Shown here: piece after piece, positions 26,798 to 34,832 of the stretch | How positions within the stretch are numbered: position 1 is the first letter of the stretch | Layout of the letters: each line of letters begins with the position of its first letter | Origin: Stieleria neptunia | Lineage (GTDB): Bacteria > Planctomycetota > Planctomycetia > Pirellulales > Pirellulaceae | DNA: 64,000 nt | Assembly (NCBI RefSeq): GCF_007754155.1 | Contig: NZ_CP037423.1 | Coordinates: 9,048,938 to 9,112,937, forward strand | Direction: 5' to 3' | Notes under the pieces: generated by a model | Databases searched by the model: none | Seen by the model: the letters and a program-made list of their open reading frames with translations, nothing else | Told to the model about the DNA's origin: nothing | Position numbers and translations under genes: made by a program

Positions 26798-27718
26798 ATG
26801 TCACACAAAAAACGAACTTGCAAGCTCACCAAACGACTTGCCGAAGACATGTTGATCCGCAACATGGCCGAAGCAACCATCGACGCCTATACCTACCACG
26901 TTCGCAAATTCGCCGACTTTATCGAAAAACCGCTCGGCCAGGCAACCTGCGAAGACGTTAGAACCTTCCAGCTCCATTTGATCCAAGAACGAAAGCTTGC
27001 CTACGGTTCGTTCAACCAAGCCGTTTGTGCTTTACGGTTTTACTATCGCCACACCCAGCCCATGCCCTGGCCGGTCACGATGGTGCCCTTCGGCAAACGG
27101 CCCAAGAAGCTGCCTACCGTGCTCGGCCGACAAGAAGTCGACCAGCTGATTCAATGCACGGCCAATCTGAAACACCGAACCTTTCTGATGACGCTCTACT
27201 CCGCAGGGCTTCGATTCTCCGAAGCGGCCAACTTGAGGATCCACGACATCGACTCCAAGCGGATGATGATCCGAGTCGCCAACGGCAAGGGCAACAAGGA
27301 ACGGTTGGTGCCACTCTCACCGAGACTCTTGAAAGAGCTCAGGCTCTACTGGCTCAAGTACAAGCCGACCGACTTCCTGTTTCCAGGCAAGAAACCGGGG
27401 AAGCCCTACGCCGACACCACGATTCGCAAAGCGATGAAGGACGCCGGAGTGAAAGCGGGGATCAAACGCAGGATTTATCCGCATGTCCTGAGGCACTCCT
27501 ACGCGACAGGACTTCTCGAAGCCGGGGTGGACTTGTTGACGATCAGCAAGCTGCTCGGCCACGCCAGCTTCATCACGACGATGGTTTATCTGCATTGCCG
27601 CCGGGAGCACCTGCACAGTGTCCCGAGCCCACTGGACTGGTTGCCGGTCAAGCAACTTCCGACGTACACGCCGCCGCAGGAGAACGGCGAACAGGACGAT
27701 TCAGACAAGAAAAGCTAA
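26798..27718 (+). CDS. Tyrosine recombinase of IS91-like element, copy 2
   Basis: 306 residues, about 95% identical by eye to the protein at 60-980. All catalytic residues are kept (GLRFSEAANLR, HVLRHSYATGL, LLGHASFITT, TTMVYLH). ATG 26798 corresponds to the start at 60. A longer frame from 26642 exists but covers the non-coding left end. Confidence 0.85.
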   Translation: MSHKKRTCKLTKRLAEDMLIRNMAEATIDAYTYHVRKFADFIEKPLGQATCEDVRTFQLHLIQERKLAYGSFNQAVCALRFYYRHTQPMPWPVTMVPFGKRPKKLPTVLGRQEVDQLIQCTANLKHRTFLMTLYSAGLRFSEAANLRIHDIDSKRMMIRVANGKGNKERLVPLSPRLLKELRLYWLKYKPTDFLFPGKKPGKPYADTTIRKAMKDAGVKAGIKRRIYPHVLRHSYATGLLEAGVDLLTISKLLGHASFITTMVYLHCRREHLHSVPSPLDWLPVKQLPTYTPPQENGEQDDSDKKS

Positions 27719-27786
27719 CCGTCCACCAACTCCTTCGTCGCGGTGCCGAACGTTACGTCAACGAGCACCGCGACGGTGCAGCGACG

Positions 27787-29145
27787 ATGACGGTCCAAAG
27801 TGTCTTGGCCAAAACGACTCTGTGTCGTACGTCTGCACTTGGTGGTCGTTGGTACCAGTGTGATGATTGTGATCGGCTTACGAAACGACACAACTCGTGT
27901 GGTGATCGTCACTGCCCGCAATGCAGCGGAGGAAAACGACAGACGTTTTCGGATCGTGCTTCGAAGCTGATCCTTGACGGTGTGGACTACTACCAAGTCG
28001 TCTTCACGTTGCCGGACGTGATCTCGACGATGGCGTTGGCGAACCGCGAAGAGATCGCCGAGTTGCTGTTTCACTCGGCTTGGAAAGCTCTCAAGAAGAC
28101 AGTCGAAACCGAACAGCAATACGAACTGGCCGCCTTGATGGTCCTTCACACCTGGAACCAGAAGCTGGATGCTCACTGGCACGTCCACGCGTTGGTCCCC
28201 GGTGCAGGACCGAGCTTGGTCGATGGGAGCTGGACGGAATCAAAGGCTCCGGCGGCCGCAGGATACGACGACGATCGCAAGTACCTTGTCGATGCGATCA
28301 ATCTCCGGCGGTCGTTTCGCAAAATCGCGGTGGCTCACCTGCAGCGTCTGCGCAAGAACGGCAAACTTCAACTTGACGGCTCAGTTGAGTACCTGCGCTG
28401 TGATGAAGCCTGGGACACGATGATCGATCAGATTGAATCGAAGGAATGGGTCAGCTACATCGAGCCCCCGCCGACCGAAAGCAGTAGTGGAGAGCATGTG
28501 GTTCGTTACTTGACGCGTTATCTGACCGGTGGGCCGATCAGCGACCATCGAATCATCGCGGCCGATGACCAGGAGGTAACGTTCTGGGCACGTGAAGGAT
28601 ACACGACGGGTGGTGAGTCGATTCAAGTTCCGTTGACTCTTTCGACAGCGGAGTTCATTTGCCGCTGGTGCTTGCACATCCAGCCCAATCAGCTAACCAA
28701 AACGCGTCAATTCGGAGGTTGGTCGAGCACGAAAGCGGTGGCGTATCAGCAACGCTGCCTTGCCTCCCTGAGTGCAGTCGACGGTGCGGAGGCTCGCATG
28801 GCCGTGATGGCTGCGGTGGAAGAAGCGGAGGCCGAGTTGGAGACCGAGCCGGAGCTATGCTGTGAGCACTGTGGCAGCGAGTCGGTTCGTCTGACGCACG
28901 AGTATCCGAAGCGATCCTGGAGCGTGATCTTGGGACGCGATTCGGAGTGTAGCCCAGGTTGGTACCGAGAGAGCCAAAAACTTGATGATATTCGGTTCTG
29001 GGACGATGCGATGGGGGAAGGTTTTTCGGAGTGGTACGAGTGGTATCTGAAAAGTGGCATTGAAAGTGCAAGAGAGTCCCCGGGCTTGGACGCCATGACC
29101 GAGACGACCGCAGAAACTGGCATGCAGCAACTCATGCTGTTCTAA
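27787..29145 (+). CDS. IS91-family transposase, copy 2
   Basis: Partner of the recombinase, with the same zinc region, HUH box (AHWHVHALV) and Y2 box (RYLTRYLTGG). As in copy 1, conserved coding similarity extends upstream of ATG 27787 to about 27718, where the recombinase stops. The C-terminal 60 residues differ most between the copies, although CCEHCGSES is kept. Confidence 0.8.
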   Translation: MTVQSVLAKTTLCRTSALGGRWYQCDDCDRLTKRHNSCGDRHCPQCSGGKRQTFSDRASKLILDGVDYYQVVFTLPDVISTMALANREEIAELLFHSAWKALKKTVETEQQYELAALMVLHTWNQKLDAHWHVHALVPGAGPSLVDGSWTESKAPAAAGYDDDRKYLVDAINLRRSFRKIAVAHLQRLRKNGKLQLDGSVEYLRCDEAWDTMIDQIESKEWVSYIEPPPTESSSGEHVVRYLTRYLTGGPISDHRIIAADDQEVTFWAREGYTTGGESIQVPLTLSTAEFICRWCLHIQPNQLTKTRQFGGWSSTKAVAYQQRCLASLSAVDGAEARMAVMAAVEEAEAELETEPELCCEHCGSESVRLTHEYPKRSWSVILGRDSECSPGWYRESQKLDDIRFWDDAMGEGFSEWYEWYLKSGIESARESPGLDAMTETTAETGMQQLMLF

Positions 29146-29372
29146 TAGCGTCCCCCAGATCGGCCAAGTCGTGCCGACAAACTTCAACGCACGATCTATC
29201 CGTGTACTCCGTACCCGGATAGATCGCATTTCGTTATCCGACTGAAATGGACTATCGGTATGGATTGTCTGACGTTTGATCCCAAAACCGGCGGTTCACA
29301 TCCGAGGCGGAGTTCCCCGGCAAAAGCATATCTCGTACGGCGGCGCATCCTGCCATGCAAACGGTCGCCAAA

Positions 29373-29666
29373 ATGAATACAACAATCAACTTACGCATTG
29401 GCTTTCTCCTTTGCTGTCTGATACACGAATCGCTATTTCGAGGTCAAACTCAATTTCATCTAAACGACAACCGTGGGCAATTGCCCCCCCTTGTCAACGG
29501 AGGTGTCATGCGTGGTGAGTCGATCCTTCGCTTGATCGCACTTGCTGTGGTCAGCTACACTGGCGATTCTAAAATCCACTCTGCTGGAAGCATGCTGGTC
29601 AAATACGGGCGGATAACCAGAGAATTGCACGGGAGTGGCGGTGGCCGTGCGATTCGAAGTGGATGA
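29373..29666 (+). CDS. Doubtful cassette ORF with possible signal peptide
   Basis: 97 codons. NTTINLRIGFLLCCLIHESLF could be an export signal, but the remainder shows no recognisable pattern and the tail is attC-encoded (HGSGGGRAIRSG). It is the only candidate in the cassette between 29239 and 29614. There may instead be no gene. Confidence 0.35.
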   Translation: MNTTINLRIGFLLCCLIHESLFRGQTQFHLNDNRGQLPPLVNGGVMRGESILRLIALAVVSYTGDSKIHSAGSMLVKYGRITRELHGSGGGRAIRSG

Positions 29667-29698
29667 TCAACTCCCGCCACCCCGTGAATTCCAACGTT
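29615..29698. other. attC-like site 39
   Basis: The arms GAATTGCACGGGAGTGGCGG and CCGCCACCCCGTGAATTC pair. Next cassette CACGCTGG. Confidence 0.75.
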
Positions 29699-30083
29699 CA
29701 CGCTGGTAACCCACGCCTGACGACAGCGCCCACTTCTTCTTTTGCGTCTTCTCGCGTTCTCTTGTGGCAATTGATTTGCTGTCGTTTGATCGTGACTCGA
29801 AGGTCGCCCACCGGATGTCATCGAACCTCCGTTTCCTGGGATTCGCCTTTGATGTCACGGTTTGATAGGTGCGCGGTCGACTCGGCCGGCGAAGGCAAAC
29901 CGGCGCCTGTTGATCGAGTACGAGCACGAGTACCGCGATGCTGAGTACGAGTACGATTCAAGACAAACCGACGTCTGAAGTGCCGACCGCAGATTGGGAC
30001 ACTGGATTTCCCACGGCGATTCCGATCGAGTACATTGACAAAGAGCGGCAATGGCTCGGGCTGTCGTCGTGGCCGGACGCGTG
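29699..30083 (+). repeat. Non-coding cassette, repeated family
   Basis: Typical form with a GAGTAC block at about 29916-29958. Confidence 0.75.
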
Positions 30084-30166
30084 AACTATGTGGTGCACCG
30101 CAGTCGGCGAGTTGAGTTTGTTTTTGAGTTCAGGTCCATCGCGCCGACGCGGTGACCACCGCCGTT
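30084..30166. other. attC-like site 40
   Basis: Type A. Next cassette CTGGCATTG. Confidence 0.8.
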
Positions 30167-30238
30167 CTGGCATTGAAAATCGTACTCGTACTCAGGGCGC
30201 CGCCCGGTACTCGTACTCCTACTCGACTCGGGGCACCA

Positions 30239-30763
30239 ACGACCGAACCCATCTTCGACCACGATCGACTAGACGTTTACCGTTTCTCTATCGAATACGT
30301 TGCTTCGTCATTCGCCGCCGCGAGAGATTTGAGCGGCTGTCATCGCCACGCTCGTGATCAATGGCTTCGCGCCGCTCAATCCATACCGCTGAACATCGCC
30401 GAGGGCAACGGGAAGCGAAGCCTCAAAGATCGTAGTCGATTTCTTGACATCGCTCGTGGCTCGGCGCTGGAATGTGTCGCAATTCAAGACGTGCTTGCCG
30501 CAACCGATGGACTGGATGTTGAACGCCACCACGAACTGAAACGTTCGCTTCATCGGATCGTTTCGATGCTGACTCGGTTGATCGCGAGATCCGATGCCGT
30601 GGCCGAATCGCCGGTGGAGTACAATACAGGGACCGAGTACGAGTACCGCGATGCTGAGTACGAGTACGAGTACGAGCAAGGCAGGAAGCCAGAACCAAGC
30701 CGTGCACCTGAGGACGGCTTGCGCGGTTTCACAAGTGGAAAATCACTCGTCCGTCCCAGGTGA
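30239..30763 (+). pseudogene. Four-helix-bundle protein, copy 2 (start codon lost)
   Basis: Near-identical copy of 17818-18342. The start ATG is ACG here (30239), and the next in-frame standard start upstream is a GTG at 30152 inside the attC-like site. The rest of the frame is intact, so it could be translated from an unusual start or be silent. The flanking GTACTC/GAGTAC inverted blocks are kept, with one extra GAGTAC-type unit on the right. Confidence 0.65.
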
Positions 30764-30774
30764 CGGCAACCGTT
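30693..30774. other. attC-like site 41
   Basis: Type D, same as site 26. Next cassette ATTTGATT. Confidence 0.8.
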
Positions 30775-30799
30775 ATTTGATTTGATTAGGCCTCCCCGA

Positions 30800-31195
30800 A
30801 TGCCATTTGTCCTTGGTAGAGCTGATTCGGCGTTTGACTTCGACGCACTCGTGCAGCGTCTCCGTGAAGCGTTCCCTCAGACAACCACTATTTCCGATGA
30901 TTACTACGCGGACCGAGTAAGCCGCGAAAAAGCGATCGCACGACAACAGGGAATGCCTGTGGACTGTGCTCCGATTCGCAGTACCCAACAGGCCGCCCTC
31001 AAACATGGGACGCAGCGTCACCTCTCGATTGCAATATCTGATGAAACGACGCTTGACACACGAATCGACAAAATGGGGATACTGGCCGTCGGCGGACAGG
31101 ACACGGTAAAATGCCGAAACGAAATTCAGAAACTGCTCGACATCTTGACTACGTTTCCGCTGCAAATCGAAGCAAGCTGGGATGACGACAAATAA
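30800..31195 (+). CDS. Cassette protein of unknown function, soluble
   Basis: 131 residues from ATG 30800. The frame begins PFVLGRADSAFDFDALVQRLREAFP, followed by a charged middle and QKLLDILTTFPLQIEASWDDDK at the end. It could be a small alpha/beta protein. The stop overlaps the AAC of the next site. I do not recognise the family. Confidence 0.65.
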   Translation: MPFVLGRADSAFDFDALVQRLREAFPQTTTISDDYYADRVSREKAIARQQGMPVDCAPIRSTQQAALKHGTQRHLSIAISDETTLDTRIDKMGILAVGGQDTVKCRNEIQKLLDILTTFPLQIEASWDDDK

Positions 31196-31276
31196 CAAAG
31201 CGGTGAACCGAAGCCGCCGATGACGCGTTTTCTGAAATCATAGTTTCTTGGTGGCGGCTCGGTTACCGCTGCCGTT
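31194..31276. other. attC-like site 42
   Basis: The cleanest pairing in the array: AGCGGTGAACCGAAGCCGCC against GGCGGCTCGGTTACCGCT, with only the extra G and A unpaired. Confidence 0.8.
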
Positions 31277-31322
31277 CTGGCACGAATTGTGATAGGTCTA
31301 AAGCAGGAGTCGACATCACGCA

Positions 31323-31655
31323 GTGCCCAATACTACACAGCTCACAGAAGAACAATACATCGCAACGTTTGTTGAACCAATGCGGCGTATCGACGAAGAC
31401 GAATACGTTGAAATCGTTCCTCTGGCTGACTACTTGGAAAACTGCAAAGCTGATCTTGATCTCGCTGACACAATTGAAGATCTGCAACTTCAAGATGTTT
31501 ACATCAACGGAGATCGGACGTTTGGTCATGTATTGCTCTACTATGGAAAACCGAACTGCTACCTCGTCATCATCACCGACTACACGCACCTGCGTGTTTA
31601 CGGTCACCACCTTTTGGACCTAAACGAGAAATATGGAGCAACAGCTGCTCGCTAG
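31323..31655 (+). CDS. Cassette protein of unknown function, acidic
   Basis: 110 residues from GTG 31323. Sequence blocks: LTEEQYIATFVEPMRRIDEDE, LADYLENCKADLDLADTIEDL and FGHVLLYYGKPNCYLVIITD. Probably soluble and alpha/beta. Family not recognised. Confidence 0.62.
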   Translation: MPNTTQLTEEQYIATFVEPMRRIDEDEYVEIVPLADYLENCKADLDLADTIEDLQLQDVYINGDRTFGHVLLYYGKPNCYLVIITDYTHLRVYGHHLLDLNEKYGATAAR

Positions 31656-31688
31656 GCATTCTCGGATCTGCGACAATGAGTTTGCCAG

Positions 31689-31772
31689 AACCAGGCGATG
31701 GACACGAAGTCGCGAATCAGGTCCTTTGGCCATCGCAATGTCATTCGCCGCGACTCGGTCATCGCGGACGTT
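31689..31772. other. attC-like site 43
   Basis: The arms GGCGATGGACACGAAGTCGCG and CGCGACTCGGTCATCGC pair. Next cassette CACGCTGC. Confidence 0.75.
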
Positions 31773-32157
31773 CACGCTGCTAACCCACGCCTGACGACAG
31801 CGTCCACTTCTTCTTTTGCGTCTTCTCGCGTTCTTTTGTGGCAATTGATTCGCCGTCGTTGGATCGTGACCCATAGGACGCCCATCTGATTTCATCGAGC
31901 TTCTGTTTCCTGAGATTCGCATTTGATGTCATCGTTCGACAGGTGCGCGGTCGACTCGACCGACGAAGACAAACCGACGCCTGTTGATCGAGTACGAGCA
32001 CGAGTACCGCGATGCTGAGTACGAGTACGATTCAAGACAGACCGACGCCTGAAGTGCCGACCGCAGATTGGGACACTCGATTTCCCACGGCGATTCCGAT
32101 CGAGTACATTGGCCGTCAGCGACGATGGCTCGGGCTGTCGTCGTGGCCGGACGCGTG
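31773..32157 (+). repeat. Non-coding cassette, repeated family
   Basis: Typical form with a GAGTAC block at about 31990-32032. Confidence 0.75.
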
Positions 32158-32240
32158 AACTATGTGGTGCACCGCAGTCGGCGAGTTGAGTTTGTTTTTG
32201 AGTTCAGGTCCATCGCGCCGACGCGGTGACCACCGCCGTT
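32158..32240. other. attC-like site 44
   Basis: Type A. Next cassette CTGCCATGG. Confidence 0.8.
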
Positions 32241-32268
32241 CTGCCATGGAGTTTTTGTCCACCACAAA

Positions 32269-32796
32269 ATGAGAATCAAACGGCGAGATAGTTCAGCAGT
32301 CACATTCAGTTTGCGCTCGTGCTTGGGTTGGATGACGATTTCGGCGTTTTTGATTTGGGTGGGCGCCGCCTTCTATTTGGCGATCATTGCAGTGATTGCA
32401 CTTCAGTACCTTGCACTGGCCTACGCTGCGTTGCTTGCGCGTCAAACCGGTCGACTGACCAATGCCTCGCCGTTCGTTCGATACCGAACCCCGGTTCGCG
32501 AATTGCCGACGCTTCGATTTTGCGTCGTAGTATTCTTGGGCGTCCTCTGTTTGATGCATTTGTTCATGGAACTGACCTTCTACCCGATTGCTTTTCCAAC
32601 GATTTGGCACTCACCATCAGTCGTTTCGCTGACTTTGGCCCAAATTGAGCGATTGTCTATCGCGGGATTTACATTGTTGCTTGTGATTTCCTTTTTGCTT
32701 GGCGCATACAGTGGTGACCGATTTTCACGCCGAGTTTGCGTTGAGACGTCTGGGGCGTTAACTTTACTACATGCTTCTCACTTCATGGTTCCGTAG
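32269..32796 (+). CDS. Cassette membrane protein, about four membrane segments
   Basis: 175 residues from ATG 32269. Hydrophobic segments: MTISAFLIWVGAAFYLAIIAVIAL, LAYAALLA (short), FCVVVFLGVLCLMHLF and IAGFTLLLVISFLLGAY. It is the last gene before the intron pair. Family not recognised. Confidence 0.65.
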   Translation: MRIKRRDSSAVTFSLRSCLGWMTISAFLIWVGAAFYLAIIAVIALQYLALAYAALLARQTGRLTNASPFVRYRTPVRELPTLRFCVVVFLGVLCLMHLFMELTFYPIAFPTIWHSPSVVSLTLAQIERLSIAGFTLLLVISFLLGAYSGDRFSRRVCVETSGALTLLHASHFMVP

Positions 32797-32819
32797 CAAG
32801 TGAAGGCAGAACCAAGCCG

Positions 32820-34832
32820 ATCGGGATAGGGACCCGGATTGCTCCGGGTTCCCTCCCACACCACCTAGCATGCGGGTCCGCCCGGGGCAGGCTAGCACAG
32901 TGCGGTTCGCCGTTTCGGAGCAAGCGCGCTCCATCGTTCTTCAAGCGTGAATAAGCCTTGAGACTGCAGCCAGGCGTTCGACAAGGCTCGGTGAACGCCA
33001 GACGTCGTTGAGAGACGCCAAGGCCCCTTGCCCGAATGGGCCGGAGGGTAGGCTTCATCGTAGGAGCCTCCAAGAGCTTGCAGCTTCTTCAATCGGGTGC
33101 GTGGTAAGCGCCAATTGCTCCAGTAGCACGCTCGGACCCGTCGCCCCGAGTGAGTTGGGTTGGGGCACTTGTCCAAAGTGAGCGTTAGACTCTTGCGTTG
33201 CTCTAATACGAAGTAATCGATCCAACCTCGAAGGTACAGCCGAAGTTCCCGAAACCGCCGACGCATCGAAATGCCGCGGTTGCGGGTCAAAATTGCTTTT
33301 GCCCGTTGTTTGAACTTCTTGAGACTCTTCGGCCTCACTCGGATCTGGCCGCCGAAACCATGGAATTGGTAGCCGAGAAAATCGACACCGGCGGTTCGGC
33401 AGCCGCGACTTTTGTCGCGATTGACGACCAGTTTCAGTGTCCCAGTGAGATAACGTTCCACCGAGTGGAAAACACGGCGGGCCGAGCGCTCCGATCGTAC
33501 GAAGATCAGAAAGTCGTCGGCGTAGCGAACAAAGCGGAGACCCCGTTGCTCAAGAACCTTGTCAAAATCATCCAACAAGATGTTGGCCAACAAGGGAGAT
33601 AACGGGCCGCCTTGCATCGTGCCTTCGGTGGAAGGTTGGAGGATGCCATCGACCATCACGCCCGCACGCAGATAGCGACCGATCAGCTTCAGGAGTACAC
33701 GGTCGTGGACCTTACGAGACACGCGTGCCATTAAGACATCGTGATGGACGCGATCGAAGAACTTCGAAAGGTCCATGTCCACGCACCAGCGGAAACCGCT
33801 GCGAATCGTTTGTTGGATCTGCTTTGCAGCTCCATGTGCGGAACGCTTGGGTCGAAACCCGAAACTCGATTCGGAGAAACCGGGATCGAAAATCGGGGTC
33901 AAGACTTGCAGGATGGACTGTTGGATCAAGCGATCAATCACGTTTGGAATACCGAGATCTCGCGTGCCGCCATCCGGTTTGGGAATCGACTTACGCCGGG
34001 AGGGCCCCGGGCGGTAAGTTCCTTCCAAGAGTTGTCGGCGAACTTCTGGCCAATGGTGCCGGAAGGTCTCGAAGAATGCGTCAAGGGTGATGCCATCGGG
34101 CCCGGGGGCCCCTTTGTTGGCTTTGACGTTCTTCCAAGCGCGCTCAATGTTAGCGTCGTCGACAACTGCTTCCATCAGAGAAAATAGAGAACGGTTCAAG
34201 GCTGACTTCTCCGTGGCCGCCGAAGCCGCAAGGCTCGACTGAGGTTTGTGCGCGGTGTCTGGAAGACACGATGCGTTGGGATTCTTCGAGGTCACGGGTG
34301 GTTCGTTCCTTGTGAAATGACGTTCAGCCCTTCGCCAAGCCGTTGGAATACGGCCAATGGCTACTATGGCTTTTGCTGACTTCTCAGAGCACGGAATGCG
34401 TTACCACATCCGCCCCACCTTTCGGGCAAGCCCTACTCGCGGGTACGCGTCTGAGATCTCCCCAAATAAGGGGCTCCCGTAACCGGGAGCATCGTGATCT
34501 GTCCCTGCCCAAGCTCCCCATTTACCTACGCCCTTTCTTCCGGTTTGGCTTCGCGGTCAGCAGCCCGCTCGCCTGGAGTCGTCGGCCTCGTATGAGGTTT
34601 CTGTTCGTAACCTGGCAGGTCTCGGCGAGAATGTGGTCGACGGCGGTGTTCAGGTCGACACTTACGCACACATTCGCAGGCTTCCTCTCCACGGTCTGTC
34701 ACCTCGCCGCAGTTGCCCTCGCCTCGTACTCTCTTTCGTTAGAATTTCATTTGGTAGACTGACCTCTCGAAAGAACCGGAACTAAGTACAGGGGACTTGC
34801 ACCCCACAAGATCACGCCCATGTTGGGCGTAC
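32820..34832 (-). mobile_element. Group II intron, copy 1
   Basis: 2013 bp. On the minus strand it begins GTACGCCCAACATGGGCG and ends CCCTATCCCGAT. Before the 3' end lies a domain V-like hairpin (GGACCCGCATGCTAGGTGGTG...) and a domain VI-like hairpin ACCCGGAGCAATCCGGGT. The reverse transcriptase lies in the domain IV position. Confidence 0.82.
32892..34295 (-). CDS. Group II intron reverse transcriptase/maturase, copy 1
   Basis: 467 residues. RT blocks: GAPGPDGITLDAF, IPKPDGGTRDLGIPNVIDRLIQQ, SSFGFRPKRSAHGA, the catalytic Asp in VDMDLSKFFD (about residue 175), QGGPLSPLLANILLD and YADD at 258-261. Maturase domain X follows. The C-terminus (KGPWRLSTTSGVHRALSNAWLQSQGLFTLEERW) lacks an HNH endonuclease. 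It should help splicing and drive retrohoming of the intron. Confidence 0.9.
   Translation of the reverse strand: MTSKNPNASCLPDTAHKPQSSLAASAATEKSALNRSLFSLMEAVVDDANIERAWKNVKANKGAPGPDGITLDAFFETFRHHWPEVRRQLLEGTYRPGPSRRKSIPKPDGGTRDLGIPNVIDRLIQQSILQVLTPIFDPGFSESSFGFRPKRSAHGAAKQIQQTIRSGFRWCVDMDLSKFFDRVHHDVLMARVSRKVHDRVLLKLIGRYLRAGVMVDGILQPSTEGTMQGGPLSPLLANILLDDFDKVLEQRGLRFVRYADDFLIFVRSERSARRVFHSVERYLTGTLKLVVNRDKSRGCRTAGVDFLGYQFHGFGGQIRVRPKSLKKFKQRAKAILTRNRGISMRRRFRELRLYLRGWIDYFVLEQRKSLTLTLDKCPNPTHSGRRVRACYWSNWRLPRTRLKKLQALGGSYDEAYPPAHSGKGPWRLSTTSGVHRALSNAWLQSQGLFTLEERWSALAPKRRTALC

Larger units (their letters stand above)
26523..29238 (+). mobile_element. IS91-like element, copy 2 (complete)
   Basis: Left junction GTT-GAAC at 26516-26522. 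About 275 bp of non-coding left end precede the recombinase gene. The right-end hairpin lies at 29193-29226, and the shared end reaches TTATC at 29238. The flanking triplet on both sides is GTT, the same triplet that bounds every cassette here. Confidence 0.8.

Noticed and set aside
3338..32001. Repeated minus-strand ORFs of 60-150 codons (for example 10990-11382, 18361-18753, 25497-25889)
   Set aside because: They recur because the cassette family recurs. They run antisense through the attC-like sites, contain translated GTACTC microsatellite and vary in length with single-base changes.
3230..32240. CRISPR array
   Set aside because: Repeat units are 66-121 bp imperfect palindromes with whole genes or long cassettes between them; no cas genes and no uniform short spacers.
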